This document shows positions 16,197 to 25,942 of a DNA stretch of 64,000 bases, piece after piece. A model generated the notes under the pieces. That model worked only from the letters and a program-made list of their open reading frames with translations, was not told the origin of the DNA and ran no database searches. This stretch comes from Paenibacillus thalictri (lineage in GTDB: Bacteria > Bacillota > Bacilli > Paenibacillales > NBRC-103111). The DNA lies in assembly GCF_004307995.1 (NCBI RefSeq), contig NZ_SIRE01000027.1:62001-126000 (forward strand), in the 5' to 3' direction. The translations under genes were made by a program, and so were the position numbers. Numbering within the stretch: position 1 is the first letter of the stretch; every line of letters starts with the position of its first letter.

Positions 16197-17761
16197 TCCT
16201 CGTTAACCTGCTTTTCGATTTCTTTGCCGCCTTGGCTGTAATACTTCGTGACAAATTCGTCCCATTTGTCGACAGGCCATGTGCCGGTCACGATTTTCGC
16301 ATAATATTCGGACCACAGCTTCGGCAAATCCGGGTAATCGAGCATCGCTTGAGTTGTGCTCCAGAACTGGTTTTTCACCGTGTATTTGTTGGCCGTTTCC
16401 ATGGCGGTCAGCGCCTCGTCCACCATCCACCTTCTGTCCACGACCTGGATAAACCGGATCGGGTTGGAGAAGCCTTGAGCGTACAGGTCGGAATACGAAT
16501 TCACGGTCATATTGATGCGGTTTTTCGCTTTGTCGAAGGTGTAATGCTCGTTTTCCACGCCATAGGTCACCAGCGGGAACCCCGCATCCGATGCGGACCA
16601 GTCGATCAGCTTCATCAGCTGCTCGGGGTTTTTCGCCTTGGCGGATATCGCGCGGATATCGTTGTAAGCCGGCATATTTTCAGGCCATCCATTCTTCCCG
16701 CCCGCACCCGACGGAGGGGCCAGCAGCTGCACATTGGCGGTCGGCGTCGCTTTCTTTAACGCCAGATTGACCGGCTGCTTCGGATCCACATTAAACGCAT
16801 TGCCTTCGAAAATGCCTACCTTGGACCCTACCACCTTCTCATCCAGCTGCTTTTGCTCGGTAATGACAAATTCGGGGTCGATCAGCCCTTCCTTAAACCA
16901 TTTTTGCAGCAGCGCAAGCACTTCTTTCGATTCCGGGAGCACCATGCCTTGCTTGAGCTGCCCGTCGCGTTCATGCCAGAAGTTGGGGATAATGCCGTAA
17001 GCCCCGAAGATCGCGGCAAATGTCGTATTTTGCGGATTGGATGGCTTGGCGGCACCCAGTCCGTACGTATCCTTCTTGCCGTTTTTATCCGGATCGTCGT
17101 TCGTAAAAGCCTTCAGCACGTTGTAAAATTCGTCCAGCGTTTTCGGCTGCTTCAGGCCAAGGTTGTCGAGCCAATCCTGGCGCACGTTGAACCCGCTGAC
17201 ATCCGGACCGTTAAACGCCTCCGGCCTGTAGCCGACCGGCAGCCCGTATTGTTTCCCTTTGTACTTCAGCGCGTCCAAATCTTTGCTGATTACAAGTTTG
17301 CCTACATTGGGCGCGTTTTTCAGCAAATCGTCAAGCGGCATAATCAGCCCTTCATCGGCAAAGCGGGTCAACGTCGGAATATCGACATTAAAGAAGTCCG
17401 GCAAATCCCCCGAGGAGGCGAGCAGGTTCAGCTTCGTAAAATATTCCGTACCGCTCGCCAGGTTAACCTGGTAATCGATTCCTTTAAGTCCGGCTTTCTC
17501 GAGCCCGGCCAGCACCTCTTTGTGGCCCTTGCCTCCGTCTGCCGGATATTCGGGTGCTCCGAAATTACGGAATATTTTGTACGTAACCGGCTGCGGGGGT
17601 GCGGCCGTCTCTTTCTTCTCCGGCTGTTGCGGGGCCGGGGTCTGCGGCTGTGCGGCGGACGGTTTATCCGGCGTGCCGGAGGAGCATGCGGCGACCGACA
17701 AGGCAAGCAGCGCGGCGACCGAGCAGCTGCCGATCGTGTTCAGGCGTTTTATCTTTTTCAA
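16175..17761 (-). CDS. sugar ABC transporter substrate-binding lipoprotein
   Basis: Protein of 528 residues. TTG at 17761 follows GGAGGT by 6 bases and opens a lipoprotein signal peptide with lipobox LSVAAC. A Pro/Gln-rich linker follows, then a long extracellular solute-binding protein of family 1 type (YFTKLNLLASSGDLPDFFN; DDPDKNGKKDTYGLG is a hallmark of the LplA group). It should sit on the outer membrane face and deliver a saccharide to the two permeases. It is followed with overlap by the AraC regulator. Confidence 0.9.
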   Translation of the reverse strand: MKKIKRLNTIGSCSVAALLALSVAACSSGTPDKPSAAQPQTPAPQQPEKKETAAPPQPVTYKIFRNFGAPEYPADGGKGHKEVLAGLEKAGLKGIDYQVNLASGTEYFTKLNLLASSGDLPDFFNVDIPTLTRFADEGLIMPLDDLLKNAPNVGKLVISKDLDALKYKGKQYGLPVGYRPEAFNGPDVSGFNVRQDWLDNLGLKQPKTLDEFYNVLKAFTNDDPDKNGKKDTYGLGAAKPSNPQNTTFAAIFGAYGIIPNFWHERDGQLKQGMVLPESKEVLALLQKWFKEGLIDPEFVITEQKQLDEKVVGSKVGIFEGNAFNVDPKQPVNLALKKATPTANVQLLAPPSGAGGKNGWPENMPAYNDIRAISAKAKNPEQLMKLIDWSASDAGFPLVTYGVENEHYTFDKAKNRINMTVNSYSDLYAQGFSNPIRFIQVVDRRWMVDEALTAMETANKYTVKNQFWSTTQAMLDYPDLPKLWSEYYAKIVTGTWPVDKWDEFVTKYYSQGGKEIEKQVNEEWKKTKK

Positions 17762-17791
17762 CGAAAGACCTCCATTCAAGATTTCGTCTCT

Positions 17792-18649
17792 TTAGCTTTT
17801 GACCGATCCAATCATGACACCCTTTACAAAATACTTCTGCAGATAAGGATATACGCACAATACGGGAACTACAGCTACGATAATCGTTGCGGCAACAACG
17901 GAATCGACGGACGAGCCGGTCAATTCTCCGGTCATACGCGCCGTAATTTGGCCGTTGATGACATCCCGCAGCAGCAGGGGCAGCGTGTACTTGCTTTTGT
18001 CGTTCAAATAAATGACCGCGTTTAAGTAATTGTTCCAAATCCCGACGGCTTCCCACAAGGCGACAGTCGCCAAAACCGGCTTCGAAAGAGGCATCACAAT
18101 GCCAAAGAAGATGCGCAGCGGATTGGCTCCGTCGATCATTGCGGAATCCTCCAGCTCGGCAGGAAGCGTGCGAAAAAAGCTGAGCATGATAATTACGTTA
18201 AAAGCGGAGATCGCGGTAGGCAAAATCAGCGACCATAAGGAGTTGATCAGTCCAAGCTGCTTGACGAGCAAATAAGTCGGAATCATGCCGCCGCTGAACA
18301 GCATCGTAAAAAGGACTAGAAACAAAATGACATTTTTGGCCGGCATCTCCTGCTTCGTCAGCGGATAGGCCGTCATTGCCGTAAGCAGCACGCCGATCAG
18401 CGTGCCCGCCACCGTCGAGAAGACGCTGTTGCGGTAAGCCACCCAGATGTAGTCCGAACCGAGCACCGTATGATAGGCGGCCGTTGTAAACGCCCTTGGC
18501 CATAGGAAAGCTCCGCCCTTCATCGCTTCCTCCATGGAGCTGAACGATAAGGACAGCTCGTGCCAAAGCGGATAGAAGGTGATGACGGCCACCAGCAGCA
18601 GAAATACCGTATTCACACCGTCAAACCATCTGTTTTTTAACACATTCAA
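17792..18649 (-). CDS. sugar ABC transporter permease, LplC/YtcP-type
   Basis: Protein of 285 residues with six membrane segments and the EDSAMIDGANPLRIFFGIVMP loop that contacts the ATPase. It is first in the unit permease, binding protein, regulator, permease, sulfatase. The start is not decided. GGAG precedes TTG at 18649 by 12 bases, while TTG at 18661 touches the site directly, so 18649 is preferred. The usual order in this family is LplB, LplC, LplA; here LplC leads and LplB is displaced behind the regulator. Confidence 0.88.
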   Translation of the reverse strand: MNVLKNRWFDGVNTVFLLLVAVITFYPLWHELSLSFSSMEEAMKGGAFLWPRAFTTAAYHTVLGSDYIWVAYRNSVFSTVAGTLIGVLLTAMTAYPLTKQEMPAKNVILFLVLFTMLFSGGMIPTYLLVKQLGLINSLWSLILPTAISAFNVIIMLSFFRTLPAELEDSAMIDGANPLRIFFGIVMPLSKPVLATVALWEAVGIWNNYLNAVIYLNDKSKYTLPLLLRDVINGQITARMTGELTGSSVDSVVAATIIVAVVPVLCVYPYLQKYFVKGVMIGSVKS

Positions 18650-18812
18650 TGCCGATACCAACTCCTTCGCACCCTATGATGAATACGCTCTCATTCTGCC
18701 ATTTTCCTTCCTCCCTTGAACAGAGGCACAATTTACGATCGTGTCGCATTTCCCGCGATAGGCGGGTGAAGTCAAAAAATAAACAGGATCAACAATTTTT
18801 AACATCCACGCC

Positions 18813-18854
18813 AAAAAAACATCGGGACCCTCCAACTTAAGGAGAAACCCCGAT
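18813..18854 (-). terminator. intrinsic terminator of the chemoreceptor gene
   Basis: On the minus strand CATCGGG...CTCC pairs with GGAG...CCCGATG and is followed by seven T residues. It lies about 100 bases past the chemoreceptor stop. The remaining 160 bases to the permease start show no clear promoter. Confidence 0.85.
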
Positions 18855-18950
18855 GCTTAAAAACTGCTGCCGGTATGAATCGTATCATTTGCCCAATTCG
18901 TTTGGCGCGAGCGAATCCTTTATGCGCGTTTTGCTGCTGTGAAGCAGCCG

Positions 18951-21056
18951 TTACAGCTTGAACTGCGACAGCCGGTCCAGCAGTTCCTGCACCATGGCGC
19001 TTAACGCTGACGAAGAGGAGGATATTTCCTCCATGGAGGCAAGCTGCTCCTCTGAAGCTGCGGCGACATTCTGCGAGCTTGCCGACGTCCCGCTTGACAG
19101 CTCGCTGAGCTGCTCGACCGTCGCTGCGATCTGCTGCGTGCCCGCAGACATTTGTTCGGCTGCGGCGGAAACTTCCTGAATTTGAATATTCACCGATTGA
19201 ATTTCCGTTAAAATGGAAGCAAACAGCTTGCCGCTGTCCTCTACCGTGACAACCCCTTTACCTACCTCAACGGAGCCTTGAGCCATTGCCGCAGCTGCCG
19301 ACTTCGTATCTTGCCTGATTTCACCGATCAGCTCAGACACCTGCTCTGCCGCCGTCTTGGTTTGCTCGGCGAGCTTGCGCACTTCGGTCGCCACGACGGC
19401 AAAACCTTTGCCGTGCTCGCCGACCCGCGCGGCTTCGATCGCTGCATTCAGAGCAAGCAGGTTCGTCTGTGTGCTGATTGTCGTAATCAGCGAAACGATG
19501 CCTTCAATTTCTTCGGATCTCCGTTCGAGCTGAAGCATCGCTTGTTCGGATTGACGTACGGTTTCGGAAACGACGCCCATCTGACCGATAGCTTCCTGCA
19601 AAGCTGCATTCCCCTGCTCCGTTTGTTTGGTCACTTCTTCGGCCGATTCCGATACGGCATAAGAAGATTCCGCAATCCGCTGGACGCCGGCCGATAAATC
19701 GCTCATCGTTTTGGCCGATTCCTCCAAGTGATTATGCGACGCTTCAGCCCCGATAGCCGTCTCCTGGATCGATTGGGTGATCGTCTCCGCCGCTTTGCTG
19801 GTCTGCTCCGCACTGGCCGTCAACTGCTGCGAGGTTGCGCCCACCGACATCGCCATATCCGTAACCATCTGCAGCATGGTGCGCAGCTTCGTGATCGTCT
19901 CGTTAAAGTGCCGGGCCATCTGGCCAAATTCGTCCTTGCCCCTGACAGGCAGCGTAAACGTGAAGTCGCCTCCGGCAAGCCGCCCCAGCGTTTCGACCGT
20001 TCTCTGAATATTACGGACCACCATATAGCGGATAATGACAATGAGCAGCGCTGCAAGCAGCAGCAATGAGAATATGGCAATACTGACGGATACGAGCATG
20101 TTGTCCCTATAGGTGGACAACACATTTTGTTCCGGAATCACTGTTTCTACGTACCACGTCTGATCGCTTCCGCTCAGTTGAATCGGCAAGAACGTGCGAA
20201 GCACGGAGTCACCGCTAGAATTGATCGAGAAATTTTGCAGCTTTCCGCCCCGGAGTTCCTCCCACACCCGCTGCTTCTCCGGTGTATCGATGTACGACTT
20301 GCCGACCGATTCAGGCGAATTGCCGTTGGCGATATAATTCCCCACGCTGGAAACGATGGTCATGTAACCGCCGTTCGGTTTGGTTTCCGCTGCTTTTTTC
20401 TGCAAACTGTCGATTGGAAAATCCACACCGACGATACCTACGAAATTGCCCGATTCATCGAGTATCGGCAGGACAAGCGAGGTCATCAGCACTTTTTTGT
20501 CGCCTACCTGATATGTATAAGGCTCCATCAGAACAAGCTTCTTCGATTTTTTGGGAAGCTGATAATAATTTCCTGCACCGCTCAGCTCATAATCCTTTAA
20601 CGGTTCGATCGTCTTCTTGTCGCCGTTGCGGGCTATGTACGGAACGAATCTGCCGCTATCGTCGTCGTAGGCATGCAGCTTGGCGTTAGCTTTATCGTTA
20701 TTGTCAAAAGCATTAGGCTCCCACGCGGTATAGATGCCGATGTAATCGGGATGCTTATCGAGCAAATCCCCCAGTATCCGAGTCACATCTTCTCGGGATA
20801 GTCGCTTTTTGTTCCGCGCATCTAGCAGCACGGTCGACATGGTTTGCAGCATGGACTGCGTATTGACGAGATTGTCCTCGAATTGCGTTGAAAATGCATT
20901 GCCCGCCTCATTTGCTTCCAACATGCCTTTACTTAAGCTGACTGTGCGAAGTTGATTCAAATTAAAGCCAATCATGGTGGTAAAAATAATGACCAAGATG
21001 AGACAGACAATGCCAATCAGTTTAATTGAAAGCCTTAAATTCCGATACCATGTCAT
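18951..21056 (-). CDS. methyl-accepting chemotaxis protein with dCache sensor
   Basis: Protein of 701 residues: transmembrane segment at about 10-33, an extracellular dCache-type sensor (VGIVGVDFPIDSLQKKA; GVDFPID is typical), a second membrane segment near 325-348, a HAMP domain, and a signalling domain. The hairpin tip is LVSLITTISTQTNLLALNAAIEAARVGE-like, the conserved CheA/CheW contact region. Ligand unknown, though dCache sensors often bind amino acids or amines. A sigma-D-like promoter lies about 35 bases upstream, matching a motility gene. It stands alone between a terminator and the divergent germination operon. Confidence 0.95.
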   Translation of the reverse strand: MTWYRNLRLSIKLIGIVCLILVIIFTTMIGFNLNQLRTVSLSKGMLEANEAGNAFSTQFEDNLVNTQSMLQTMSTVLLDARNKKRLSREDVTRILGDLLDKHPDYIGIYTAWEPNAFDNNDKANAKLHAYDDDSGRFVPYIARNGDKKTIEPLKDYELSGAGNYYQLPKKSKKLVLMEPYTYQVGDKKVLMTSLVLPILDESGNFVGIVGVDFPIDSLQKKAAETKPNGGYMTIVSSVGNYIANGNSPESVGKSYIDTPEKQRVWEELRGGKLQNFSINSSGDSVLRTFLPIQLSGSDQTWYVETVIPEQNVLSTYRDNMLVSVSIAIFSLLLLAALLIVIIRYMVVRNIQRTVETLGRLAGGDFTFTLPVRGKDEFGQMARHFNETITKLRTMLQMVTDMAMSVGATSQQLTASAEQTSKAAETITQSIQETAIGAEASHNHLEESAKTMSDLSAGVQRIAESSYAVSESAEEVTKQTEQGNAALQEAIGQMGVVSETVRQSEQAMLQLERRSEEIEGIVSLITTISTQTNLLALNAAIEAARVGEHGKGFAVVATEVRKLAEQTKTAAEQVSELIGEIRQDTKSAAAAMAQGSVEVGKGVVTVEDSGKLFASILTEIQSVNIQIQEVSAAAEQMSAGTQQIAATVEQLSELSSGTSASSQNVAAASEEQLASMEEISSSSSALSAMVQELLDRLSQFKL

Positions 21057-21089
21057 AAGCAGCCACCCCTATATGTGCGAATATGACAT

Positions 21090-21117
21090 ATATCGACAAA
21101 AAACGAGTCTATTTTTA
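21090..21117 (-). promoter_or_regulatory. sigma-D-type (motility) promoter of the chemoreceptor
   Basis: On the minus strand TAAA (21117-21114) and GTCGATAT (21097-21090) are separated by 16 bases. The Bacillus sigma-D consensus is TAAA-N14-16-GCCGATAT, so the match is 4/4 and 7/8. Its position 34 bases before the chemoreceptor start supports function. Confidence 0.6.
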
Positions 21118-21331
21118 GTAGTGTTCCGCAGGTTTTGTAAATTTTTTTAACAACGTTTTCAGTAAATCCCGGGCACCTCCTTCATTCGCTCCAGCATCGG
21201 GAAACGCTGCTTCATTTCAGCGCCGGGCATCCGCATCACGCCCTCCCTCACATACTGCATATAATCTCTAACGTAGGGGAAAGATGTAAATGCTTTTTTA
21301 ACAATCAGGATAAGGAGCTGAGGAGATCAGC

Positions 21332-22900
21332 ATGCGTCACTCACCTGATGATAACAGCTCTTCGCCTGCTCCATCGTCATCTTCGGCTTCCGAAGCACCG
21401 TCTTCACCGGAGGCCATTTCTTCTTGTCTGGAACGCAATAAGGCGGCTATGGAAAATGCCTTTGTGCAGTGCGGCGATTTCCAGATCGTCCATTGGAACT
21501 ACGGGCCGGATCTGGGACAATCGGCTTTCTCCGTTTATTTCGAAACGCTGACGAAGACAGCTCCCGCCAGACACCTTAAGGACGCACTGCAAAATCTGGT
21601 CACCTGCGAGATGGAATCGGCGACATCGTTTACGATTGAGGAGGTCATGGAGTTCTTTGAACGCTTCGGTGTATCTTCGCTTTCCGCTGAGCTGATAGAG
21701 GATCTGGAGCAAGCTGTTACCGGCGTTCTGGATGGGAAAGTAGTGATTTTCTTCAACGGCTGGTGCAAAGCGATCGCTTATATGGCGCTAGATGTCGAAC
21801 GCCGGCAAGCTTCTGAGCCGATATCCGAGCCTTCGGTACAAGGGCCGCAGGTTGGCTTCACCGAAACGCTTGACCGGAATCTGGGAGTTGTTCGCAGCCT
21901 GCTTAAATCGCCCAAGCTGAAATTCGAATTTATACAAGCCGGAGAAGAGAGCCGGAGGGCCGTGTCATACGGCTATCTGGAAAACTCGGTCAAACCGGAG
22001 CTTCTCGATGAGTTCAAGAAGCGCTTAAATTGCATCGGCAAAGCGGAAATTTTGGAGGTTTCCTACCTGGAGGAATGGATCGGCGATAACCGCTTCTCTC
22101 CTTTTCCCCAGGTTCGTTATACGGAACGGCCGGATACGGTCGTCGCTTCCCTGCTGGACGGCAAGATTGTAGCGATGGTAAATGGAAGCCCAAACGCCAT
22201 GATATGCCCGGTTACATTTATGGAATTTTTTATGACAAGCGAGGATTATTATAATCGAACGATCTTTTCTTCCTTGATTCGGCTGATCCGGGTAGCGGCT
22301 TTTTCCATTGCGTTGCTTCTGCCGAGCACCTATATCGCTTTGTCCACCTTCCATTCCGAGCTGATTCCGACCGTACTGCTGCTGGCCATTCTGAACACGC
22401 GCGAGGGGATACCGTTTCCCGCCATGATCGAGGCGCTCATCATGGAATTTTTCTTTGAGCTGCTGCGGGAAGCCGGCATTCGCTTGCCGCGGCCGATCGG
22501 TTCGGCCGTGAGCATTGTAGGGGCCCTCGTCATCGGGCAAGCGGCTATTCAATCGCAGATCGCTTCCCCGGTGATGGTCATTGTCGTCGCTTTGACCGGC
22601 ATCGCGTCTTTCGCCCTTCCCCAATACAACATGGCGATTGCGATCAGAATCTTGCGATTTCCGCTCATGTTCCTCGCCGCTTCGTTCGGAGGTTTGGGCA
22701 TTATGGTCGGCTTTATCCTGATATTCCTGCACCTGGCTACGCTTCGCTCGCTGGGCCAGCCGTATCTGGCCTCATTGACCACCCTGGACGCCCGGAGGAT
22801 GCGCGATGCAATCATTGTCATGCCGCGGCAAATGCTGATTCATTCGCCGCGAAGCCGGCATTTGTTCAGAAAAAACTCGGAGAGGAAGAATGCGCCTTGA
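21332..22900 (+). CDS. GerA-family spore germination protein, A subunit
   Basis: Protein of 522 residues of the GerAA/GerKA family, an inner spore membrane component of a nutrient germinant receptor. The N-terminus is Ser/Pro-rich; a cytosolic region runs to about residue 310. It contains DGKVVIFFNG and, in the second half, LLDGKIVAMVNGSPNAMICP, a family hallmark. About five membrane segments follow with REGIPFPAMIEALIMEF. ATG at 21332 has GAGGAG 6 bases upstream. The stop overlaps the start of the next gene, so the four genes form a gerA-type operon. No clear sigma-G promoter was recognised upstream. Confidence 0.95.
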   Translation: MRHSPDDNSSSPAPSSSSASEAPSSPEAISSCLERNKAAMENAFVQCGDFQIVHWNYGPDLGQSAFSVYFETLTKTAPARHLKDALQNLVTCEMESATSFTIEEVMEFFERFGVSSLSAELIEDLEQAVTGVLDGKVVIFFNGWCKAIAYMALDVERRQASEPISEPSVQGPQVGFTETLDRNLGVVRSLLKSPKLKFEFIQAGEESRRAVSYGYLENSVKPELLDEFKKRLNCIGKAEILEVSYLEEWIGDNRFSPFPQVRYTERPDTVVASLLDGKIVAMVNGSPNAMICPVTFMEFFMTSEDYYNRTIFSSLIRLIRVAAFSIALLLPSTYIALSTFHSELIPTVLLLAILNTREGIPFPAMIEALIMEFFFELLREAGIRLPRPIGSAVSIVGALVIGQAAIQSQIASPVMVIVVALTGIASFALPQYNMAIAIRILRFPLMFLAASFGGLGIMVGFILIFLHLATLRSLGQPYLASLTTLDARRMRDAIIVMPRQMLIHSPRSRHLFRKNSERKNAP

Positions 22901-24066
22901 AACGGCTCACTTCCCTGCTCGCGGCCTTGTTGACCCTCGGCTTAACCGCAGGATGCTGGGATAATAACGAATTGGACGAATATGGGTACGTTCAGGCGGT
23001 GGCCATTGACCGCGATGCCAGCGGCGTTATCGGAGTGACTACCCATTTTTACAATCCTGCCAGCAAAATGAACGCTACCGAAGGCATTAAAGCCGGACAA
23101 AAAGGAATCAATATCCGCACAAGCGGTGAAACCTTTTTTGAAGCGATCAGGGACATTCCCACGGAGTTCGGACGTAAGGCCAAATGGGACCATATGCGTG
23201 TCATTCTGCTCGGGGAGGAGCTGGCCAAAACGGAAAACATCCGGGAGGTGCTCGACTTTTTCTCCAGAGATCACGAGCCGCGCGGCACCGTCATGCCGAT
23301 GATTGCCGAGAAGGAGGCCGGCCCATTTCTGAACATTCAACCCTTTATCGAGCAAACGATTGGCCAGCAGTTCAAAAAGATGGAGACAACGGGCACCGTG
23401 TATTCTGCTGACACCTCGAGCATTCCGTTGTACGAGATGGCCATCCAACTGAAAAGTCCGTCCAAAACCGCGGTTCTTCCTTATCTGCATAGAAATCACA
23501 CGCCACACAGAGCCGTCGTCTCCGGGGTTGCTTTAATCCGGGACGGCAAGCTGGTCGATATCCTTGACTCCCCCGATACCGAGTCGTTCATGATGCTGAC
23601 AGGCCGTTATCGCAGCGGTGTGATTGAGTTTCCTTGCCTTCGGAACGGCAACGAGAACCAGAGCAGTAAGGAATCGCTCGAAGTGCTGACGTTTCAAAGC
23701 AGCATGACGCCGTTGGTGGAGGAAGATCATGTGTCCGTTCATGTCCAGATCCGAATTGAAGGTACCGTCGGCGAACTGCGCTGTTCTCATCTGAAAACTA
23801 AAAACGACGTTGCGCGCTTCGAGAAATCAATTAAGGAGAAGGTTGAACGGCAGCTTCAGCACACGGTCGCATATTTCAAACAACAGGAGGTCGATGCGAT
23901 TGGCATTGCCAATCAGATTTACCGCAACTCTCCGAAGCTTTGGAAACGTCTTGAACCCGACTGGGGGAAACATTTTGCCCAGAGCGAATTTCACATTGAT
24001 GTTACGGTAAAAACGTTGAACACCGGCTTAAATGTAGGCACACCATTCGGAACAAAGGAGAAGTAG
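22897..24066 (+). CDS. Ger(x)C-family germination lipoprotein, C subunit
   Basis: Protein of 389 residues. TTG at 22897 overlaps the previous stop (TTGA) and has GGAGAGGAAG upstream. The signal peptide ends in lipobox LTAGC with the modified Cys at residue 20, followed by WDNNELDEYGYVQAVAIDRD, a hallmark of GerC lipoproteins. It is the lipid-anchored subunit of the germinant receptor in the spore inner membrane. Confidence 0.95.
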   Translation: MKRLTSLLAALLTLGLTAGCWDNNELDEYGYVQAVAIDRDASGVIGVTTHFYNPASKMNATEGIKAGQKGINIRTSGETFFEAIRDIPTEFGRKAKWDHMRVILLGEELAKTENIREVLDFFSRDHEPRGTVMPMIAEKEAGPFLNIQPFIEQTIGQQFKKMETTGTVYSADTSSIPLYEMAIQLKSPSKTAVLPYLHRNHTPHRAVVSGVALIRDGKLVDILDSPDTESFMMLTGRYRSGVIEFPCLRNGNENQSSKESLEVLTFQSSMTPLVEEDHVSVHVQIRIEGTVGELRCSHLKTKNDVARFEKSIKEKVERQLQHTVAYFKQQEVDAIGIANQIYRNSPKLWKRLEPDWGKHFAQSEFHIDVTVKTLNTGLNVGTPFGTKEK

Positions 24067-24068
24067 TC

Positions 24069-24311
24069 GTGTACGGAAAATTAGCCTGCTTTCTGCTGCT
24101 GGCCTGCGCCATGTTGATTCACGATATACCAAAGTGCAAACAAGCCACCCGGCACGACCGCTTGGCCTACATCCTCATACTGGCTCCGCTTCTTTATCTG
24201 GGGATTGTCTTTATATGGGGCAAATCTTGGCCTAACCTGGATACGCTCTTTAATCTGTTTGCCCCTCCGGCCCGGCAAATCGTGCGCTGGCTTGATCCGG
24301 CAAGCACTTAA
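24069..24311 (+). CDS. small membrane protein, possible receptor D subunit
   Basis: Protein of 80 residues. GTG at 24069 follows AAGGAG by 8 bases and lies 2 bases after the gerC stop. Two hydrophobic segments (about 5-17 and 33-50) flank a basic loop. Size, two membrane spans and position inside a germinant-receptor operon match the D-subunit genes described beside some Bacillus gerA-type operons, which modulate receptor function. Sequence similarity was not checked. Confidence 0.6.
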   Translation: MYGKLACFLLLACAMLIHDIPKCKQATRHDRLAYILILAPLLYLGIVFIWGKSWPNLDTLFNLFAPPARQIVRWLDPAST

Positions 24312-24332
24312 ACATGAAAGGAAGGGGAACGC

Positions 24333-25472
24333 ATGAATAAACAAGCAAGCGTCAGCTCGTTCCATATGGCTCTGCTGTTCCTCTTTTTCATGACAGGTTC
24401 GTCCATTGTTATCGTCCCTTCGCCGCTAACAAATATGGCCGGCAACGGGGCGGGGATCTCGCTTCTGATTGCCATGGCGGCAGGCACCCTGCTGCTTGGC
24501 GGCGTTCATTACTTGTACCGGCAATCGCCGAACCGTTCCCTCATCGAGCAGGGCCGATTGATGCTCGGAAGCCGCCTGACCCTTGTGCTGCTCATTCCGT
24601 TCACTTGCGTGATGTTCTGGAACGTTGCGGGGATCGTCATCGAAATCGGCATATTTTTTAAAAGTACGATGCTGAAGGAAACGCCGACTTACGCAGTCAG
24701 CACTTTATTTTTTCTGATGATCGCGCTTACGGCGATGGCCGGCATTGAGGCAATGGCTCGCATGGCCGTTATCCTGCTGGCTCTGATGTTCGGATTTATC
24801 ATTCTCGTCTGGTTGCTGGTAGCCCCTTTATATCATCCCGAATACCTGCTGCCTGTTATGCCCGAAGGACTCCCGCCCGTGCTGCATGCGGCTTATGTCG
24901 TTTACGGCTTTCCCTACTCCGAACTTATCGTGTTTTCAATTATCCTGCCGTTTGTGCGGAGCGAAGATACCCCCAGACTTGGGAAGCAGCTGTATATAGC
25001 GCTAGCGATCAACACCCTCACGCTGATGGCCTCGGTCATCTGCAGCATCATGGTGCTGGGACCGCTGTCCGGGGACTTGAAATATTCGTTATTTCAGCTG
25101 GCCAGGTTGATCTATATCCAAGAGATTATCGAACGTATCGAGTCGGTCATCGGTTTCTCGCTTATTATCGGCTTTTATTTCAAAGCATCCATCCTGCTGC
25201 TGATCCTTATGCGGACATTGAAGGAACTGCTTAGGCTGAGCAACGAACGGCTGCTTGTTTTTCCTGTGGCCTTCATTTGTCTGCTTCTGTCACTCACCAC
25301 CTACACCCAAGAATCGAAAATGGAGGAAATCGTCAACGTAACATGGCCCCTGCTGAACAGTCTTGCTTACGGTTTGCCCTTGCTGCTTATTATTGCGGCG
25401 ACATTCATCCGCAAACGGATGAAGCGAAGCAAACCCCCGTCTGGGGAAAACCGAGAAACCGAAGTGCCGTAA
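24333..25472 (+). CDS. GerB-family spore germination permease, B subunit
   Basis: Protein of 379 residues with about ten membrane segments, of the endospore-germination permease branch of the amino acid/polyamine transporter superfamily. Features include an N-terminal FHMALLFLFFMTGSSIVIVP and PYLIPV-like LLPVMPEGLPPVLHA. AAGGAAGGGG lies upstream of the ATG. With the A and C subunits it forms the germinant receptor; the B subunit is thought to bind the germinant. Confidence 0.93.
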   Translation: MNKQASVSSFHMALLFLFFMTGSSIVIVPSPLTNMAGNGAGISLLIAMAAGTLLLGGVHYLYRQSPNRSLIEQGRLMLGSRLTLVLLIPFTCVMFWNVAGIVIEIGIFFKSTMLKETPTYAVSTLFFLMIALTAMAGIEAMARMAVILLALMFGFIILVWLLVAPLYHPEYLLPVMPEGLPPVLHAAYVVYGFPYSELIVFSIILPFVRSEDTPRLGKQLYIALAINTLTLMASVICSIMVLGPLSGDLKYSLFQLARLIYIQEIIERIESVIGFSLIIGFYFKASILLLILMRTLKELLRLSNERLLVFPVAFICLLLSLTTYTQESKMEEIVNVTWPLLNSLAYGLPLLLIIAATFIRKRMKRSKPPSGENRETEVP

Positions 25473-25632
25473 GACAGTGTGTCATCAGCACCTTACACAA
25501 TGTGCCTGAAAGTGATGGTTTTCAAGCAGATGTACGGCAAATAAACCGCTTCTAGCGGCGCACCGGCATGGATGAAAGTGGCTTGCCGGGGCATAATAAC
25601 CTCCGATGACCCAATAAGGAGGCACAACATCC

Positions 25633-25899
25633 ATGACCATCGACAAAGACATGAACCCGTTCTCCGGTGAAGAGGTGGAAACGGACGGCATTTACGCCAA
25701 CGAGGCGGGACGCGAGGAGCTGCTGCGGCGCGGCGATACGTTCCCTTCCGACCTGACGCTTGGCAAAACCGAGTGGGAGCTCGTCAGTCTGCCGCTGGAA
25801 AGCCAAGAGGCCGAGCTGTACAAAGACGAATCGTCGGAAAACAAAGCGCTGCGCAAGCATCTGGATCTTGGCACACGTTCGCCAAAAACACGCACCTAG
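25633..25899 (+). CDS. small conserved protein of unknown function
   Basis: Protein of 88 residues, acidic at the N-terminus. AAGGAGG lies 10 bases before the ATG. The core reads FSGEEVETDGIYANEAGREELLRRGDTFPSDLTLGKTEW, with DGIY and GDTFP the most structured part; this kind of short bacillar protein is familiar to me but I cannot name a function. It has no signal peptide or membrane segment and ends in a bidirectional terminator. Confidence 0.75.
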   Translation: MTIDKDMNPFSGEEVETDGIYANEAGREELLRRGDTFPSDLTLGKTEWELVSLPLESQEAELYKDESSENKALRKHLDLGTRSPKTRT

Positions 25900-25942
25900 C
25901 GCATTTTTGCGATACCGTCATTTAGATATACATTGATTAAAA

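Noticed and set aside
21240..21331. Sigma-G promoter for the germination operon
   Set aside because: A TGCATA box is present but no matching -10 sequence at the right distance was found.
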